The notes: generated by a model from the sequence alone, not told the origin. Shown: positions 6,936 through 15,579, numbered from the stretch's first letter. The stretch: DNA of 17,814 nt from Alphaproteobacteria bacterium (GCA_028293005.1 JAQGLH010000052.1:1-17814), one strand, 5' to 3'. Numbers and translations: made by a program.

Positions 6936-7555
6936 GCGAGCTGTTCCTCTCGGCCTTCGTCACCTTCTTCGTCGTGATCGATCCGCCCGGCTGCGCGCCC
7001 ATCTTCGCCGGCCTGACGCGCGGCGCGGACGCCGCCCACCGCCGGTCGATGGCGCTGCGGTCGGTTGCGATCGCCGCCGCGATCCTGCTCTTCTTCGCGA
7101 TGCTCGGCGAGGATCTGCTCGCCAAGCTCGGCATCACATTGGCGGCGTTCCGCATCGCCGGCGGGATCATGCTGTTCCTGATCGCGCTCGAGATGGTGTT
7201 CGAGCGGCGTACCGCGCGGCGCGAGACTCGCGCGCAGGAAGTCAGCGCGAGCCCCGAAGCGGAGGATATTTCGGTTTTCCCGATGGCGATCCCAATGATC
7301 GCCGGGCCCGGCTCGATCGCCTCGGCGATGCTGCTGATGGCGCGCAGCAACGGTCTTCAGCAATCCTTGGTCGTGCTCGCCGCCCTCGGCGCTATCCTGA
7401 TGCTGACCTTGGTGGCGTTGCTCGCCGCCGGCCCGCTGATGCGGCTGGTCGGCCACAAGATCGAGGCGATGATCACGCGCCTGCTCGGCGTGATCCTCGC
7501 CGCGCTTGCCGCTCAGTTCGTGATCGACGGCATCGGCGTCAGCTTCAACGTCTGA
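6932..7555 (+). CDS. MarC family integral membrane protein (NAAT/UPF0056)
   Basis: A 207-residue polytopic inner-membrane protein with about six hydrophobic segments. The family motif near the N-terminus reads FFVVIDPPGCAPIFAGLT (the usual form is ...DPxGxxPxF), and the matching second-half block is FPMAIPMIAGPGSIAS, which together form the pseudo-symmetric MarC fold. An amphipathic charged loop (ERRTARRETRAQEV) separates the halves. Start ATG 6932 is preferred to earlier in-frame codons because the membrane helix begins directly after MSEL and the start overlaps the preceding mini-ORF. Substrate is unknown for the family; a role in multiple antibiotic resistance has not held up. Its 3' end overlaps the convergent gene by 11 bases. 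Confidence 0.88.
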   Translation: MSELFLSAFVTFFVVIDPPGCAPIFAGLTRGADAAHRRSMALRSVAIAAAILLFFAMLGEDLLAKLGITLAAFRIAGGIMLFLIALEMVFERRTARRETRAQEVSASPEAEDISVFPMAIPMIAGPGSIASAMLLMARSNGLQQSLVVLAALGAILMLTLVALLAAGPLMRLVGHKIEAMITRLLGVILAALAAQFVIDGIGVSFNV

Positions 7556-9317
7556 CCCGCCACATCATATACGGCGATCCGGCTGGCAGCGGGATGCGCT
7601 CGAGCCATGACGGCACGCGGCCGGCGGCAAGCTGGACATAGAAGCCATGCGGCGCTTCCGCGCGGTAGACGGTCGCCTCCGAAAGATTGGGGCAGATCAG
7701 CACATAATCGACGCCGCGGCGGAGCGCTGTCGCATGGGCATTGTCGACGCTGCCGCGGAAGGCCTTGTGGACGTCGAGGATCGCGTCGCCGTTGCGGTGA
7801 TAGGGGCCGGCGATGGCGTCATGGGGAGTGAGCGTGATCAGCCGCGGACCAAGGTCGACGAAGGTCAGCACGACCCCCTTGGGCAGCAGCGCGATCGGGC
7901 GCAGCGCCGGCATCGTCGGGCACAGGCGATTGGCCTGGTTGACGATCCCCAGCCCGCCGCCGCTCTTCTTGGGCATTTTCTCGACGACATATTGCGCGCC
8001 GATCCCGGAGACGATCAGGAACGCCGCGACCGTGCCGAACACCCGCACCAGCAATTTGCCGCTCGCCTGCGCGCGCGGGATCAACAGCCAGCCGAGCGCC
8101 GTCGCTCCGGGCACCGCCAAGGTCTGGGCGGCCGGGCCGGTGCGGCTCTGCCACAGCAGCAAGGCGGTCGCGACGAAGCAGAGTGTCGCGAGCGCCGCCC
8201 AGGGCAATAGCCGGTCTGGCTGATGGCGGTGCCGCCACAGCATCGCGGCGTAGCCGGCGAGTCCGGCCAAAGGCAGCGCCGTCACGGCGGTGATCATCAC
8301 CGCATCGTGCTTGTAGATCGGCATCGCCTCGCGGACGCGGTCGAGCCAGAGCCGCTCGAGCTCGGGCGAGGCCGCTTCGAGCCGGCCGAGGCATTGCGGC
8401 CACGATGCCGCGAATCCGCCCGCGAGCAGCAGGCCGCCGCCGGCCGCCGCCGCGAGGCGCGCGCGCGGCGTGGCGAGCGGCAGCATCGCGAGCAGCACGC
8501 ACAAGGCGCCGGCGGCGACCATCGCCGAAAGCCAGACCGGCGTCAGCGCGTCGCAGAGTATCGCGCGGTTGTCGTACGAAGCGAACAGGAGATAACCGAG
8601 CGCGGTCCCCCCGGCGAGTGTTGCACCATAGCTGGCGAGCCTGATCCGCTCGTCCGCATCGCGCACCCACAGCAGGACGGTCAATCCGCCGGCGACGAGG
8701 AGATAGAGCAGCATCTCTAGGCCGATCGTCAGCGAAAGCGCGCTGGCGATGCCGAGCAGCAGCCCGCCACGCGCCCGGTTGCGGTCGGTGAACGAAAGCA
8801 TGATGACGCACAGCAAGGCGAGCTGCCAGCCGTGATGGTCGATCCGGAGCGGTGACCACATCAGCCGGCTCGAATGCGCGCACATCAAAAGGATGAACGC
8901 GAGCAGATAGGCCTTCGGCGCGAGCAGCCGCCGTGTCGCCACCGCGGTCGCGGCCATTGCGACGAGCAGCGGCAGCAACGGTGCCAAGGTCACCGCCGTC
9001 TTTTCGGCAAGGATGCCGCCGACGATCGGCCGCAGCGCGAGGATGATCCCGGCGATCGGCAGGTCGACCAGCCGCGACCAATGGATATTGGCGCCGAACG
9101 GCGGGTTGAGCCGGTGCTGCCTGAGGTCGAACCAGGCCTGGCCCTGCAGCCACGCGCGGACCTGCATGATCCGCATGTTGTCGTCGGTGTCGGGAAGCGC
9201 GAACCAATGGATCGAATTCCAGCGGTCGATGATCAGCCCGGCGCAGGCGACCAGCCAGAACAGCAGCAACCAGCGCCGCCAATGGCGGTCGAACGTGTCC
9301 GGGATGCCCGCCGCCAT
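7545..9317 (-). CDS. Polytopic STT3/AglB-like GT-C fold membrane protein
   Basis: A 590-residue protein from ATG 9317, preceded by AAGGTGGGG on the minus strand; a TTG eight codons upstream is less likely. One helix after WRRWLLLFW is followed by an exported loop with DTDD (a DxD-type motif) and RVRAWLQGQAWFD-like residues, then NPPFGANIHWSRLVD. About ten more hydrophobic segments follow, with LRIDHHGWQLALL in between; a D-H-H at this place recalls archaeal AglB/STT3 oligosaccharyltransferases. The C-terminal ~120 residues are soluble and probably periplasmic (DYVLICPNLSEATVY, ending YMMWRVRR). Inferred role: transfer of a lipid-linked sugar to an envelope acceptor. I cannot tell a protein glycosyltransferase from another GT-C enzyme. 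It is divergent from a GtrA-family gene. Confidence 0.6.
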   Translation of the reverse strand: MAAGIPDTFDRHWRRWLLLFWLVACAGLIIDRWNSIHWFALPDTDDNMRIMQVRAWLQGQAWFDLRQHRLNPPFGANIHWSRLVDLPIAGIILALRPIVGGILAEKTAVTLAPLLPLLVAMAATAVATRRLLAPKAYLLAFILLMCAHSSRLMWSPLRIDHHGWQLALLCVIMLSFTDRNRARGGLLLGIASALSLTIGLEMLLYLLVAGGLTVLLWVRDADERIRLASYGATLAGGTALGYLLFASYDNRAILCDALTPVWLSAMVAAGALCVLLAMLPLATPRARLAAAAGGGLLLAGGFAASWPQCLGRLEAASPELERLWLDRVREAMPIYKHDAVMITAVTALPLAGLAGYAAMLWRHRHQPDRLLPWAALATLCFVATALLLWQSRTGPAAQTLAVPGATALGWLLIPRAQASGKLLVRVFGTVAAFLIVSGIGAQYVVEKMPKKSGGGLGIVNQANRLCPTMPALRPIALLPKGVVLTFVDLGPRLITLTPHDAIAGPYHRNGDAILDVHKAFRGSVDNAHATALRRGVDYVLICPNLSEATVYRAEAPHGFYVQLAAGRVPSWLERIPLPAGSPYMMWRVRR

Positions 9318-9447
9318 CGGCCCCACCTTCTTTCTTCCCAAAGGAACAACCGGCCATTACTCCCTGGCGCGCAAAGGGCAATCACCATCGGCGGGCAGGA
9401 TCATTGGGCGGGATCGCAGCATCTTGAAGCAGCAGCCACCATTCGCG

Positions 9448-9855
9448 ATGCTCGGCCAGATTTTCCGCTACGCGATCACGGGCGGCTTCGTGACGGCGCT
9501 CGGCGCCGCGGCTTATTGGGTGACCGCGACCCGGCTCGGGGTTGCGCCATTGCTCGCCAATTTCCTCGCCTACGTCGTTGCGCTAACCGCCGGCTATGTG
9601 ATGCACAGCCGCTGGAGCTTCCGCGGCCATGGTGAACGCGGCAATTCGGTCCGCACCACCGGCCGTTTCTTCCTCGTCTCGCTGGTGAGCCTCGGGCTCA
9701 ATAGCCTGTTCGTCTGGTTGCTCACCGGTCTGCTTGCCGGCCCGACCTGGTGGCCGGTGCTGACGATGCTGTTCGTGACTCCTGTCGCGACGTTCGCGCT
9801 CAATCGCCAGTGGGTGTTCGGCGCGGCTGGTGGGTCGTGGCCGGAGCCGCGTTGA
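9448..9855 (+). CDS. GtrA family membrane protein
   Basis: A small (135-residue) four-helix inner-membrane protein of the GtrA group, thought to help flip or handle polyprenyl-phosphate-linked sugars. Seen: FRYAITGGFVTALGAAAYW (first helix with the conserved FxxVGxxxT-like pattern), VMHSRWSFRG after helix two, and FALNRQWVFG at the end; the N-x-x-WVF pattern is typical. ATG 9448 is chosen as the start; TTG at 9424 would add eight residues and cannot be excluded, since neither has a clear ribosome site. It lies between two opposite-strand GT-C-like genes, and its last 56 bases are antisense to the end of the next one. The neighbourhood supports a role in glycan assembly. Confidence 0.83.
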   Translation: MLGQIFRYAITGGFVTALGAAAYWVTATRLGVAPLLANFLAYVVALTAGYVMHSRWSFRGHGERGNSVRTTGRFFLVSLVSLGLNSLFVWLLTGLLAGPTWWPVLTMLFVTPVATFALNRQWVFGAAGGSWPEPR

Positions 9856-11401
9856 TCGGCGGATTAGAAGCGCCGGGCGCCCGGTAGAGGATCCCGGTCT
9901 CGCCGCCTTGCCACACGGCAACGAGCCCCGGCTTGTGCGGCCATTGCTCGCGCGGCACGTCGATCAGCCACAAATAGTCGAAGCTCCCCGCCGGCGTGGC
10001 GAGCGCCTGCTCGATGCTCAGGTACCGGCCCCGGCATCTTGGCGGGCGCAGCATTTGCGAAGGATCGGTGACGAACGGACGGCTTTGCTTGTAATTCACC
10101 TGTAGGAGCTGGGCGCCGCGAACTGCCCACATGCCGTTGGTGAAGGCATCGCGGCGGATGACCGCCATCGTATCGAGATGGTCCATGCGGCGCGTTGCCC
10201 ACGTGGCGGCGCCGGGGCAGGGGGTGTTGGCGAGAGCCAGCACCCGGCTGCCCGGCGCGATATGATCAAGCGCCGTAAGCTGGTGCTGCCAATCCCGCTC
10301 GACCGCCGCAAACACCTGTGTCGTCACCGCGAGCCGGGCGATGAAGAAGACCAGTCCCGCCGCGGCGACGGTCGCGGCGAAGCGCTCCCGCGATGGATCC
10401 TTGAGGTCGAGAGCAAGCACGCCGACCGCAACCATGATCGGCGCGAGCCGCATGTCGGCGTAGCCTGAGCTGAGCAGCACGAACGGAATGACCAGGAAGA
10501 GCGGTAGCATCAGGATCGCCGCGAGCTTGAGCGGAAGCACCATGCGGAAGTCGATGCCGAGCAGGCCCAGCGCGCAAAGCATGATCAGCAGGGCGGCGCC
10601 GGCGACGTCCCAGGCCTGCCAATGTTCGCGCAGCAAGCTGGCCATCCAGACGATCTTGTTGGTCCAATTGAACCACTCGAACGTGTCGCCGCCGGTCAAG
10701 CCGCTGCGCCACAGCAGCATCAGGGCAAACGGCAGCATCAGCGGGACGCTTGCCAGCACCGCCCGCCACGAAGCACGCAGCCAGCTCGCGCCGGCTTCGC
10801 GCCGAGCGGCGGCTTCCGCGCTGAAAGCGAGGATGCCGAGCAGACCCCAGCCGTAAGTGTGGCAGAGCCAGAGCAGGCTTGCGAGCGGCACGAAGATCAG
10901 CGCGCGAAGCCGCCCCCTGCCGGTTCGCCCGAGGCGTAGCCACAAAGCGAAGGCGAGGAAGCAAAGCGCCGCCGAGAGCGAGAAATTCACGAAGCCGAAC
11001 TGGAACGGATAGGAATAAGCCAGTGGCAACGCGAAAAAGGCGGTCGGCGGAATGCGGCCGTGCACCTCGCGCGCGACGGCAAGGAAGCCGAGCGACATCA
11101 GCATCGGAATCGCCATCACGATCAGCTTGGTGCCGAGCTCGAGGCCAAAGATCTTCGCTACCGGTATGATGAGCAAGTCGATGCCGAGATTGCCGATCAA
11201 CGCCCACTGGAAGCCATAATAGCGGCTGAGATAGGGCGAATCGCCGATCGCGAGCTCGACGTGGTAGCGCGACATGTGGCCCGGCACATCGACCAGCGGC
11301 GGGATCGCGGGGAAGAGAAGCGGGATGCAGGCTGCCAGGACGATGGCCGCAAGCAGCGCGGGATGCTCCCAGAATGCGCGCCTCTCCGCGTAGGCGGTCA
11401 T
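9800..11401 (-). CDS. Polytopic membrane protein, GT-C-like, with C-terminal soluble domain
   Basis: A 533-residue protein from ATG 11401 (a TTG three codons earlier is also open). About ten hydrophobic segments follow a cytoplasmic start. The first exported loop reads PPLVDVPGHMSRYHVELA and SPYLSRYYGFQWALIGN, and VAREVHGRIPPTAFFALPLAY follows a helix later; I recognise this as a conserved but uncharacterised type in sphingomonads. After the last helix comes a ~160-residue soluble part (LTALDHIAPGSRVLALANTP, FDYLWLIDVP) ending GILYRAPGA. The layout, many helices then a small exterior domain ending in a hydrophobic strand and YR, parallels the STT3-like neighbour. A glycosyltransferase role is inferred, not shown. 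No ribosome site is evident. Its 3' end overlaps GtrA by 56 bases. Confidence 0.6.
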   Translation of the reverse strand: MTAYAERRAFWEHPALLAAIVLAACIPLLFPAIPPLVDVPGHMSRYHVELAIGDSPYLSRYYGFQWALIGNLGIDLLIIPVAKIFGLELGTKLIVMAIPMLMSLGFLAVAREVHGRIPPTAFFALPLAYSYPFQFGFVNFSLSAALCFLAFALWLRLGRTGRGRLRALIFVPLASLLWLCHTYGWGLLGILAFSAEAAARREAGASWLRASWRAVLASVPLMLPFALMLLWRSGLTGGDTFEWFNWTNKIVWMASLLREHWQAWDVAGAALLIMLCALGLLGIDFRMVLPLKLAAILMLPLFLVIPFVLLSSGYADMRLAPIMVAVGVLALDLKDPSRERFAATVAAAGLVFFIARLAVTTQVFAAVERDWQHQLTALDHIAPGSRVLALANTPCPGAATWATRRMDHLDTMAVIRRDAFTNGMWAVRGAQLLQVNYKQSRPFVTDPSQMLRPPRCRGRYLSIEQALATPAGSFDYLWLIDVPREQWPHKPGLVAVWQGGETGILYRAPGASNPPINAAPATTHQPRRTPTGD

Positions 11402-11541
11402 GGTCAGCAAAAAATCGTCGACATCGTGACGGCTGCTTCTACGCGGATCGGGCGAATATCAACCGAAAACGACGCCCTGCCGGCGCAGCAGCATGCCAGC
11501 CAACGGGCCACATCCAGCCGCCACCCATCGCCCCATAGCCG

Positions 11542-12720
11542 TCAGGCCGCCACGGCCTCGCGGTCGAGCTCGGCGCGGCTCTTCTTTTCGGCGGCGGATT
11601 TGAGCTGGCCGCAGGCGGCCATGATATCGCGGCCGCGCGGCCGGCGCACCGGCGCGCTGATGCCGCCCTCGAAGACGATTTCGGAGAAGCGCCTCACCCG
11701 CTCGGGCGACGAGCATTCATAGGCGGCGCCCGGCCATGGGTTGAATGGGATCAGATTGACCTTGGCCGGCAACTTGTACTTGCGGATCAGCCGGACCAGC
11801 TCGTGCGCATCCGCGTCGCTGTCATTCTTGTCCTTGAGCATCACATATTCGAACGTGATGCGGCGCGCGTTGTTCGCGCCCGGATAATCGGCGCAGGCCT
11901 GCAACAGCTCTTCGATGCCGTATTTGCGGTTCAACGGCACGATCTCGTCGCGCACTTCCTTGGTCACGGCATGCAGCGATACGGCGAGGTTGACGCCGAT
12001 CTCCTCGCCGGCGCGCGCCATCATCGGCACCACGCCCGAAGTCGAGAGCGTGATCCGGCGGCGCGACAGGCCGAGCCCGTCGCCGTCCATCACGATCTTC
12101 AGCGCGTCGCGGACCTTGTCGAAATTGTACAGCGGCTCACCCATGCCCATCATCACGATGTTGGAGAGCATCCGTCCTTCGGGCTGCGACGGCCATTCGC
12201 CGAGCGTGTCGCGCGCGAGCATGACCTGCCCGACGATCTCGCCCGCGGTGAGGTTGCGCACCAGCCGCATCGTGCCGGTGTGGCAGAAGGTGCAGTTCAA
12301 CGTGCAGCCGACCTGGCTCGAGACGCACAAGGTGCCGCGGTCGGCATCGGGGATGAACACCATCTCGAAATCGTTGCCGTCCGCGGTGCGCAGCAGCCAT
12401 TTGCGTGTGCCGTCGGTCGAGACGAGATGCTCGATGACCTCGGGACGACCGACCGTGAATCGCTCGGCGAACCAGGCGCGCTGCGGCTTGGCGATGTCGC
12501 TCATCGTCTCGAAGCCGGTGGCGCCACGATTGTAGATCTGGTGCCAGAGTTGCTTGGCGCGCAGCTTCGCCTGGCGCGGATCGAGGCCGGCCTCGGCGAG
12601 CGCGTCGCGGATCGCCTCGCGCGACAGGCCGACGAGGTCGATCCTGCCGTCGCCGGCGGGCATCTCGCCGCGCGGAACGGGGATTGGATCGATATGTCCG
12701 GGGATTTGCATCGCAGTCAT
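11542..12720 (-). CDS. rlmN: Dual-specificity 23S rRNA (A2503)/tRNA (A37) C2-methyltransferase
   Basis: Radical-SAM methyltransferase that methylates C2 of A2503 in 23S rRNA and of A37 in some tRNAs. At 392 residues it is of normal length. Seen: the [4Fe-4S] motif CTLNCTFC (C139, C143, C146), LCVSSQ with C132, the SAM region MGMGEPLYN (191-199), and MAACGQL with C370, the cysteine corresponding to the methyl-carrying residue of the E. coli enzyme (Cys355), which is found in RlmN and Cfr. ATG 12711 is an alternative start three codons in. The gene stands alone on the minus strand, 140 bases from the preceding GT-C-like gene; upstream lies a 179-base gap with an inverted repeat. All catalytic residues are intact. 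Confidence 0.96.
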   Translation of the reverse strand: MTAMQIPGHIDPIPVPRGEMPAGDGRIDLVGLSREAIRDALAEAGLDPRQAKLRAKQLWHQIYNRGATGFETMSDIAKPQRAWFAERFTVGRPEVIEHLVSTDGTRKWLLRTADGNDFEMVFIPDADRGTLCVSSQVGCTLNCTFCHTGTMRLVRNLTAGEIVGQVMLARDTLGEWPSQPEGRMLSNIVMMGMGEPLYNFDKVRDALKIVMDGDGLGLSRRRITLSTSGVVPMMARAGEEIGVNLAVSLHAVTKEVRDEIVPLNRKYGIEELLQACADYPGANNARRITFEYVMLKDKNDSDADAHELVRLIRKYKLPAKVNLIPFNPWPGAAYECSSPERVRRFSEIVFEGGISAPVRRPRGRDIMAACGQLKSAAEKKSRAELDREAVAA

Positions 12721-12814
12721 CGCCCGCCATGTAGGGAGAAGTGGCCGATTTTGCCAGTATTTGCTTGGTGTGTGTCGTCCTTCGACGTGAGGGAGGGTAG
12801 GCGTGGGGCCGACG

Positions 12815-12840
12815 CGGATCCGAAAGGCGTCGCGGATCCG
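12815..12840. repeat. Duplicated CGGATCCG palindrome upstream of rlmN
   Basis: CGGATCCG occurs at 12815-12822 and again at 12833-12840, each a perfect palindrome and also able to pair with each other across a 10-base loop. It lies in the 179-base gap between rlmN and the IalB-like gene; both are minus-strand. Confidence 0.45.
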
Positions 12841-12865
12841 GTCCTGTTCCCGCCCACCAACGCTT

Positions 12866-12880
12866 CCCGCAAGGGGCGGG
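12866..12880 (-). terminator. Hairpin downstream of the IalB-like gene
   Basis: CCCGC (12866-12870) pairs with GCGGG (12876-12880). It lies 20 bases past the minus-strand stop at 12900. The stem is short with no strong T run, so it is only a candidate. Confidence 0.25.
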
Positions 12881-12899
12881 GCTTATCGTGGCGGCGCTG

Positions 12900-13397
12900 T
12901 CACCGCGAACACGCCACCGCGGCGGCGTCGATGGCGGTGGGGGCACCGCGCAGCTGGTAGGAATCGCGCACCAGCGCCCCGGTCGCCGAGCGCGTTTCTA
13001 CCGTCATCGTCACGCCGCTGCGCATCGCGGCGACGATCACCGCGTCCGCCGCGGGCTCCGGCGCCCAGGCATCGCTGCCTCCGGCGACGAGCTGGAAGGT
13101 GCGATCGTCGATCCGCAGCAGCACCGCCGATTCCTTCCTTTTCTCGCGGCTGAGGCGGAAATGGACCTGGGCGCGGATCTTCCGCTCCGGCCAGTAAGCG
13201 ACCGTGGCGAATCCAGGGGCGACGGCGGCTGCCGGCTGCCGGCCGGACACCAGATGCGGCGCGGTGATCGCATAGCAGCCTTTGGGGCTGTCCTTCTCGA
13301 ACGCGCCCCAGAAACCGAATACGCCAAGCGAATTCGTCTCGGCCGCGACGGGCGTTCCGACGATCACCAGCAAGAGGAGGAAGAGGCTCGCGCGCAT
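12900..13397 (-). CDS. Small exported protein, IalB-like (invasion-associated locus B type)
   Basis: A 165-residue protein from ATG 13397, chosen because a clear signal peptide begins there (MRASLFLLLLVIVGTPVAA, likely cleaved after AVAA-type residues near 19); the open frame before it has no coding look. Mature part: SLGVFGFWGAFEKDSPKGCYAI, then a beta-rich region with FRLSREKRKESAVLLRID and AWAPEPAADAVIVAAMRSG, ending in AIDAAAVACSR. Two cysteines (about 41 and 163) could bond, as in IalB proteins, which are periplasmic. The match to IalB is moderate; in sphingomonads such genes are often left as hypothetical. No known function here. It is divergent from dnaN with a 223-base gap. Confidence 0.55.
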   Translation of the reverse strand: MRASLFLLLLVIVGTPVAAETNSLGVFGFWGAFEKDSPKGCYAITAPHLVSGRQPAAAVAPGFATVAYWPERKIRAQVHFRLSREKRKESAVLLRIDDRTFQLVAGGSDAWAPEPAADAVIVAAMRSGVTMTVETRSATGALVRDSYQLRGAPTAIDAAAVACSR

Positions 13398-13555
13398 GCC
13401 GGCCGTGATCCCCGATCGCCGTGCCCTCCGCAACGAAAAACGAGCTTCTGCCGGGACGGATCGGCACGTTGACGACCGGCCAGCTGCGGCTGGCGACCGG
13501 CCGAATCGCGGCACGCCGAGAGCGACCGGGATCCCGCTGCGCCGCGCATTATCCT

Positions 13556-13584
13556 CTGGCGGGCGCGCCAAGTCTCGCTATAAC
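13556..13584 (+). promoter_or_regulatory. Candidate promoter for dnaN
   Basis: TATAAC (13579-13584) with CTGGCG (13556-13561) 17 bases upstream. The -10 matches consensus well (5 of 6) and the -35 poorly (3 of 6). It lies 36 bases before the dnaN ATG. Confidence 0.4.
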
Positions 13585-13608
13585 TCTCCTGGCCGAACGC
13601 TCGGCGGC

Positions 13609-13614
13609 AAGGGG
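13609..13614 (+). promoter_or_regulatory. Ribosome binding site of dnaN
   Basis: AAGGGG, six bases before the ATG at 13621. Confidence 0.6.
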
Positions 13615-13620
13615 TTCTGA

Positions 13621-14733
13621 ATGAAGGCGACGATCGAACGGGCTACGCTCCTCAAATCTCTCGGCCACGTCCAGTCGGTGGTTGAACGCAGGAACACCAT
13701 CCCGATCCTCTCCAACGTCCTGATCGAGGGTCAGGAAGGCGGCGGGCTTCGCCTGATGGCGACCGATCTCGACCTCCAGATCAACGAGACGGTCGAGGCC
13801 AACGTCAGCCAGAGCGGCGCGACGACCCTCTCCGCGCACACCTTGTTCGACATCGTCCGCAAGCTTCCCGAGGGAAGCCAGGTCGAGCTGTCCGCGGCCG
13901 AAGGCAAGATGCAGGTCAACGCCGGCCGCGCGCGCTTCAACCTCGCGACCTTGCCGCGCGATGATTTCCCGGTGATCGCCGAGGGCGAGCTGCCGACCGC
14001 ATTCGAGCTGCCCGCCGCGACATTGCGCCAGATCATCGACAAGACCCGTTTCGCGATCTCGACCGAAGAGACGCGTTACTATCTCAACGGCATATTCCTC
14101 CATGTCTCGGACGAGGCGCAGCCGGTGCTCAAGGCGGCGGCCACCGACGGCCACCGCCTTGCGCGCGTGACCGTGCCGCGGCCGTCTGGCGCGGAGGGGA
14201 TGCCCGACGTGATCATCCCGCGCAAATGCGTCGCCGAGCTTCGCAAACTACTCGAGGAAGTCGACGGGACCGTGCAGGTCTCGCTGTCCGAATCGAAGAT
14301 CCGCTTCGGCCTCGGCAATGCGGTGCTGACGTCGAAGCTGATCGACGGCACCTTCCCGGATTACAGCCGCGTCATCCCGACGGCGAACGATAAATTGCTG
14401 CGCATCGACCCGCGCGGCTTCGAGGAAGGGGTCGACCGTGTCGCGACGATCGCGAGCGAAAAGACCCGCGCCGTGAAGATGGCGCTCGAACGCGACAAGG
14501 TGACGTTGTCGGTGACCAGTCCGGAGAACGGCACGGCCGCCGAGGAAGTCTCCGGCGACTACAATAGCGACAGCTTCGAGATCGGCTTCAACGCACGCTA
14601 TCTGCTCGACATCCTCGCCCAGATCGAGGGCGATACGGTCGAGGTCCACCTCGCCGATGCCGCCGCCCCGACCTTGCTGCGCGAGAACGACAAGGCATCG
14701 GCGCTTTACGTTCTGATGCCGATGCGCGTCTGA
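13621..14733 (+). CDS. dnaN: DNA polymerase III beta sliding clamp
   Basis: Forms the dimeric ring that tethers DNA polymerase III and other partners to DNA. At 370 residues it has the usual length, and three repeated clamp domains can be followed. Seen: MKATIERATLLKSLGHVQSV at the start, RNTIPILSNVLIE (about 24-36), RYYLNGIFLH in the second domain with ATDGHRLA, KLIDGTFPDYSRVIP in the third, and the C-terminal MPMRV, which forms part of the partner-binding pocket. The start has a good ribosome site. It normally heads dnaN-recF-gyrB; here two opposite-strand genes separate it from recF. Intact and surely functional. Confidence 0.97.
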   Translation: MKATIERATLLKSLGHVQSVVERRNTIPILSNVLIEGQEGGGLRLMATDLDLQINETVEANVSQSGATTLSAHTLFDIVRKLPEGSQVELSAAEGKMQVNAGRARFNLATLPRDDFPVIAEGELPTAFELPAATLRQIIDKTRFAISTEETRYYLNGIFLHVSDEAQPVLKAAATDGHRLARVTVPRPSGAEGMPDVIIPRKCVAELRKLLEEVDGTVQVSLSESKIRFGLGNAVLTSKLIDGTFPDYSRVIPTANDKLLRIDPRGFEEGVDRVATIASEKTRAVKMALERDKVTLSVTSPENGTAAEEVSGDYNSDSFEIGFNARYLLDILAQIEGDTVEVHLADAAAPTLLRENDKASALYVLMPMRV

Positions 14734-14808
14734 AGATATCCTCCTTTCCCCTCGCGCTTCCCGGACTTCTGCAAAAGCCCGTTCGCGTGAGTGGAACTCC
14801 AGTCGGCG

Positions 14809-15513
14809 CTACGGCGTCGCGGCGTTGCTTCCCGTCAAATCGGCGACGATCTCGGCCACCGTCTGCGGCTTGGCGGGGAGGTTCATCGTCTCGGCCGAGA
14901 CATCGGCCGCCTCGAACGAGACGAGCGTGAAATGTCCGCCGAGGTCGAGCGGCGCGCCTTTGGCGAAGATCGCCCGCGCGTCCGCCACCATCTCCGCGGC
15001 AAGATCGCCGACCAGCGTGCCGAGCGGGACAATCGTCCCGATCGTGAACTGCTCCATCGCCCGGCCGACCGGCTGCAGCGCCGGGTCGCTACTCATCACG
15101 AACTCGGTTGTTTCGTCGGGCTTGTCCCTGTCGATGCCTCGCACCGCATAGACCTGGCCGTCGTGCCCGGCGATGGTCCGCCGGCCCTTGGCTTCGATCC
15201 GCAGGCCCGCCGGCGGCGCCGAGCCCGCTGCCTGGAAGATCGTCTTGAAGATCGGCGGCACGACCTGGTCGATCGCGGATGCCAAGTCCTCGATCCGGGC
15301 GACCGACAAGTGGCCGTGATCGCGGGTGACGAGATAATATTGGCCGTCGCGCCAGATGCCATATTGGTCCGGGTCGTCGCTGATCCGCGCAAAGCCGTTG
15401 TCGGCGACCTCGATGGTCACCTTCTTGCCGTCAGGCTCGGCATAGACCGCGCGCTGGCCGGCGAAAGCGGGCTGCGCGGCAATCGCCAGCCAGAAGAGAA
15501 GGACCAGGCGCAT
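14809..15513 (-). CDS. Secreted protein of unknown function, paralogue A
   Basis: A 234-residue exported protein I do not recognise. Signal peptide MRLVLLFWLAIAAQPAFA with likely cleavage before GQ at 19-20. The mature N-terminus has AVYAEPDGKKVTIEVADNG and YGIWRDGQYYLVTRD, a short beta-rich unit; mid-protein [18 protein letters not shown]; late DPALQPVGRAMEQF and [15 protein letters not shown], then SLP-less tail LPAKPQTVAEIVADL. It is clearly homologous along its whole length to the next gene upstream (15580-16302). AAAGGGGG (minus strand) precedes the ATG. The pair is probably one transcript, 66 bases apart. Periplasmic location inferred. No membrane anchor, lipobox or catalytic motif is seen. 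Confidence 0.78.
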   Translation of the reverse strand: MRLVLLFWLAIAAQPAFAGQRAVYAEPDGKKVTIEVADNGFARISDDPDQYGIWRDGQYYLVTRDHGHLSVARIEDLASAIDQVVPPIFKTIFQAAGSAPPAGLRIEAKGRRTIAGHDGQVYAVRGIDRDKPDETTEFVMSSDPALQPVGRAMEQFTIGTIVPLGTLVGDLAAEMVADARAIFAKGAPLDLGGHFTLVSFEAADVSAETMNLPAKPQTVAEIVADLTGSNAATP

Positions 15514-15579
15514 ATCACCCCCTTTAACCGCTCATCTCCACCTATTCGCAGCCCGACCTACTCCTGCTGCCCTGCCCTG

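Noticed and set aside
7819..9381. A 520-codon minus-strand frame inside the STT3-like gene region
   Set aside because: Arg/Ala-rich composition with no hydrophobic segments; it is another frame of the polytopic protein gene on the same strand.
11803..12960. A 385-codon plus-strand frame opposite rlmN
   Set aside because: rlmN carries all catalytic motifs in the other strand; this frame shows only His/Asp/Arg-rich shadow composition.
13480..13493. Small inverted repeat CCAGC-TGCG-GCTGG between the IalB-like gene and dnaN
   Set aside because: A 5-bp stem in very GC-rich DNA is expected by chance; no supporting element is nearby.
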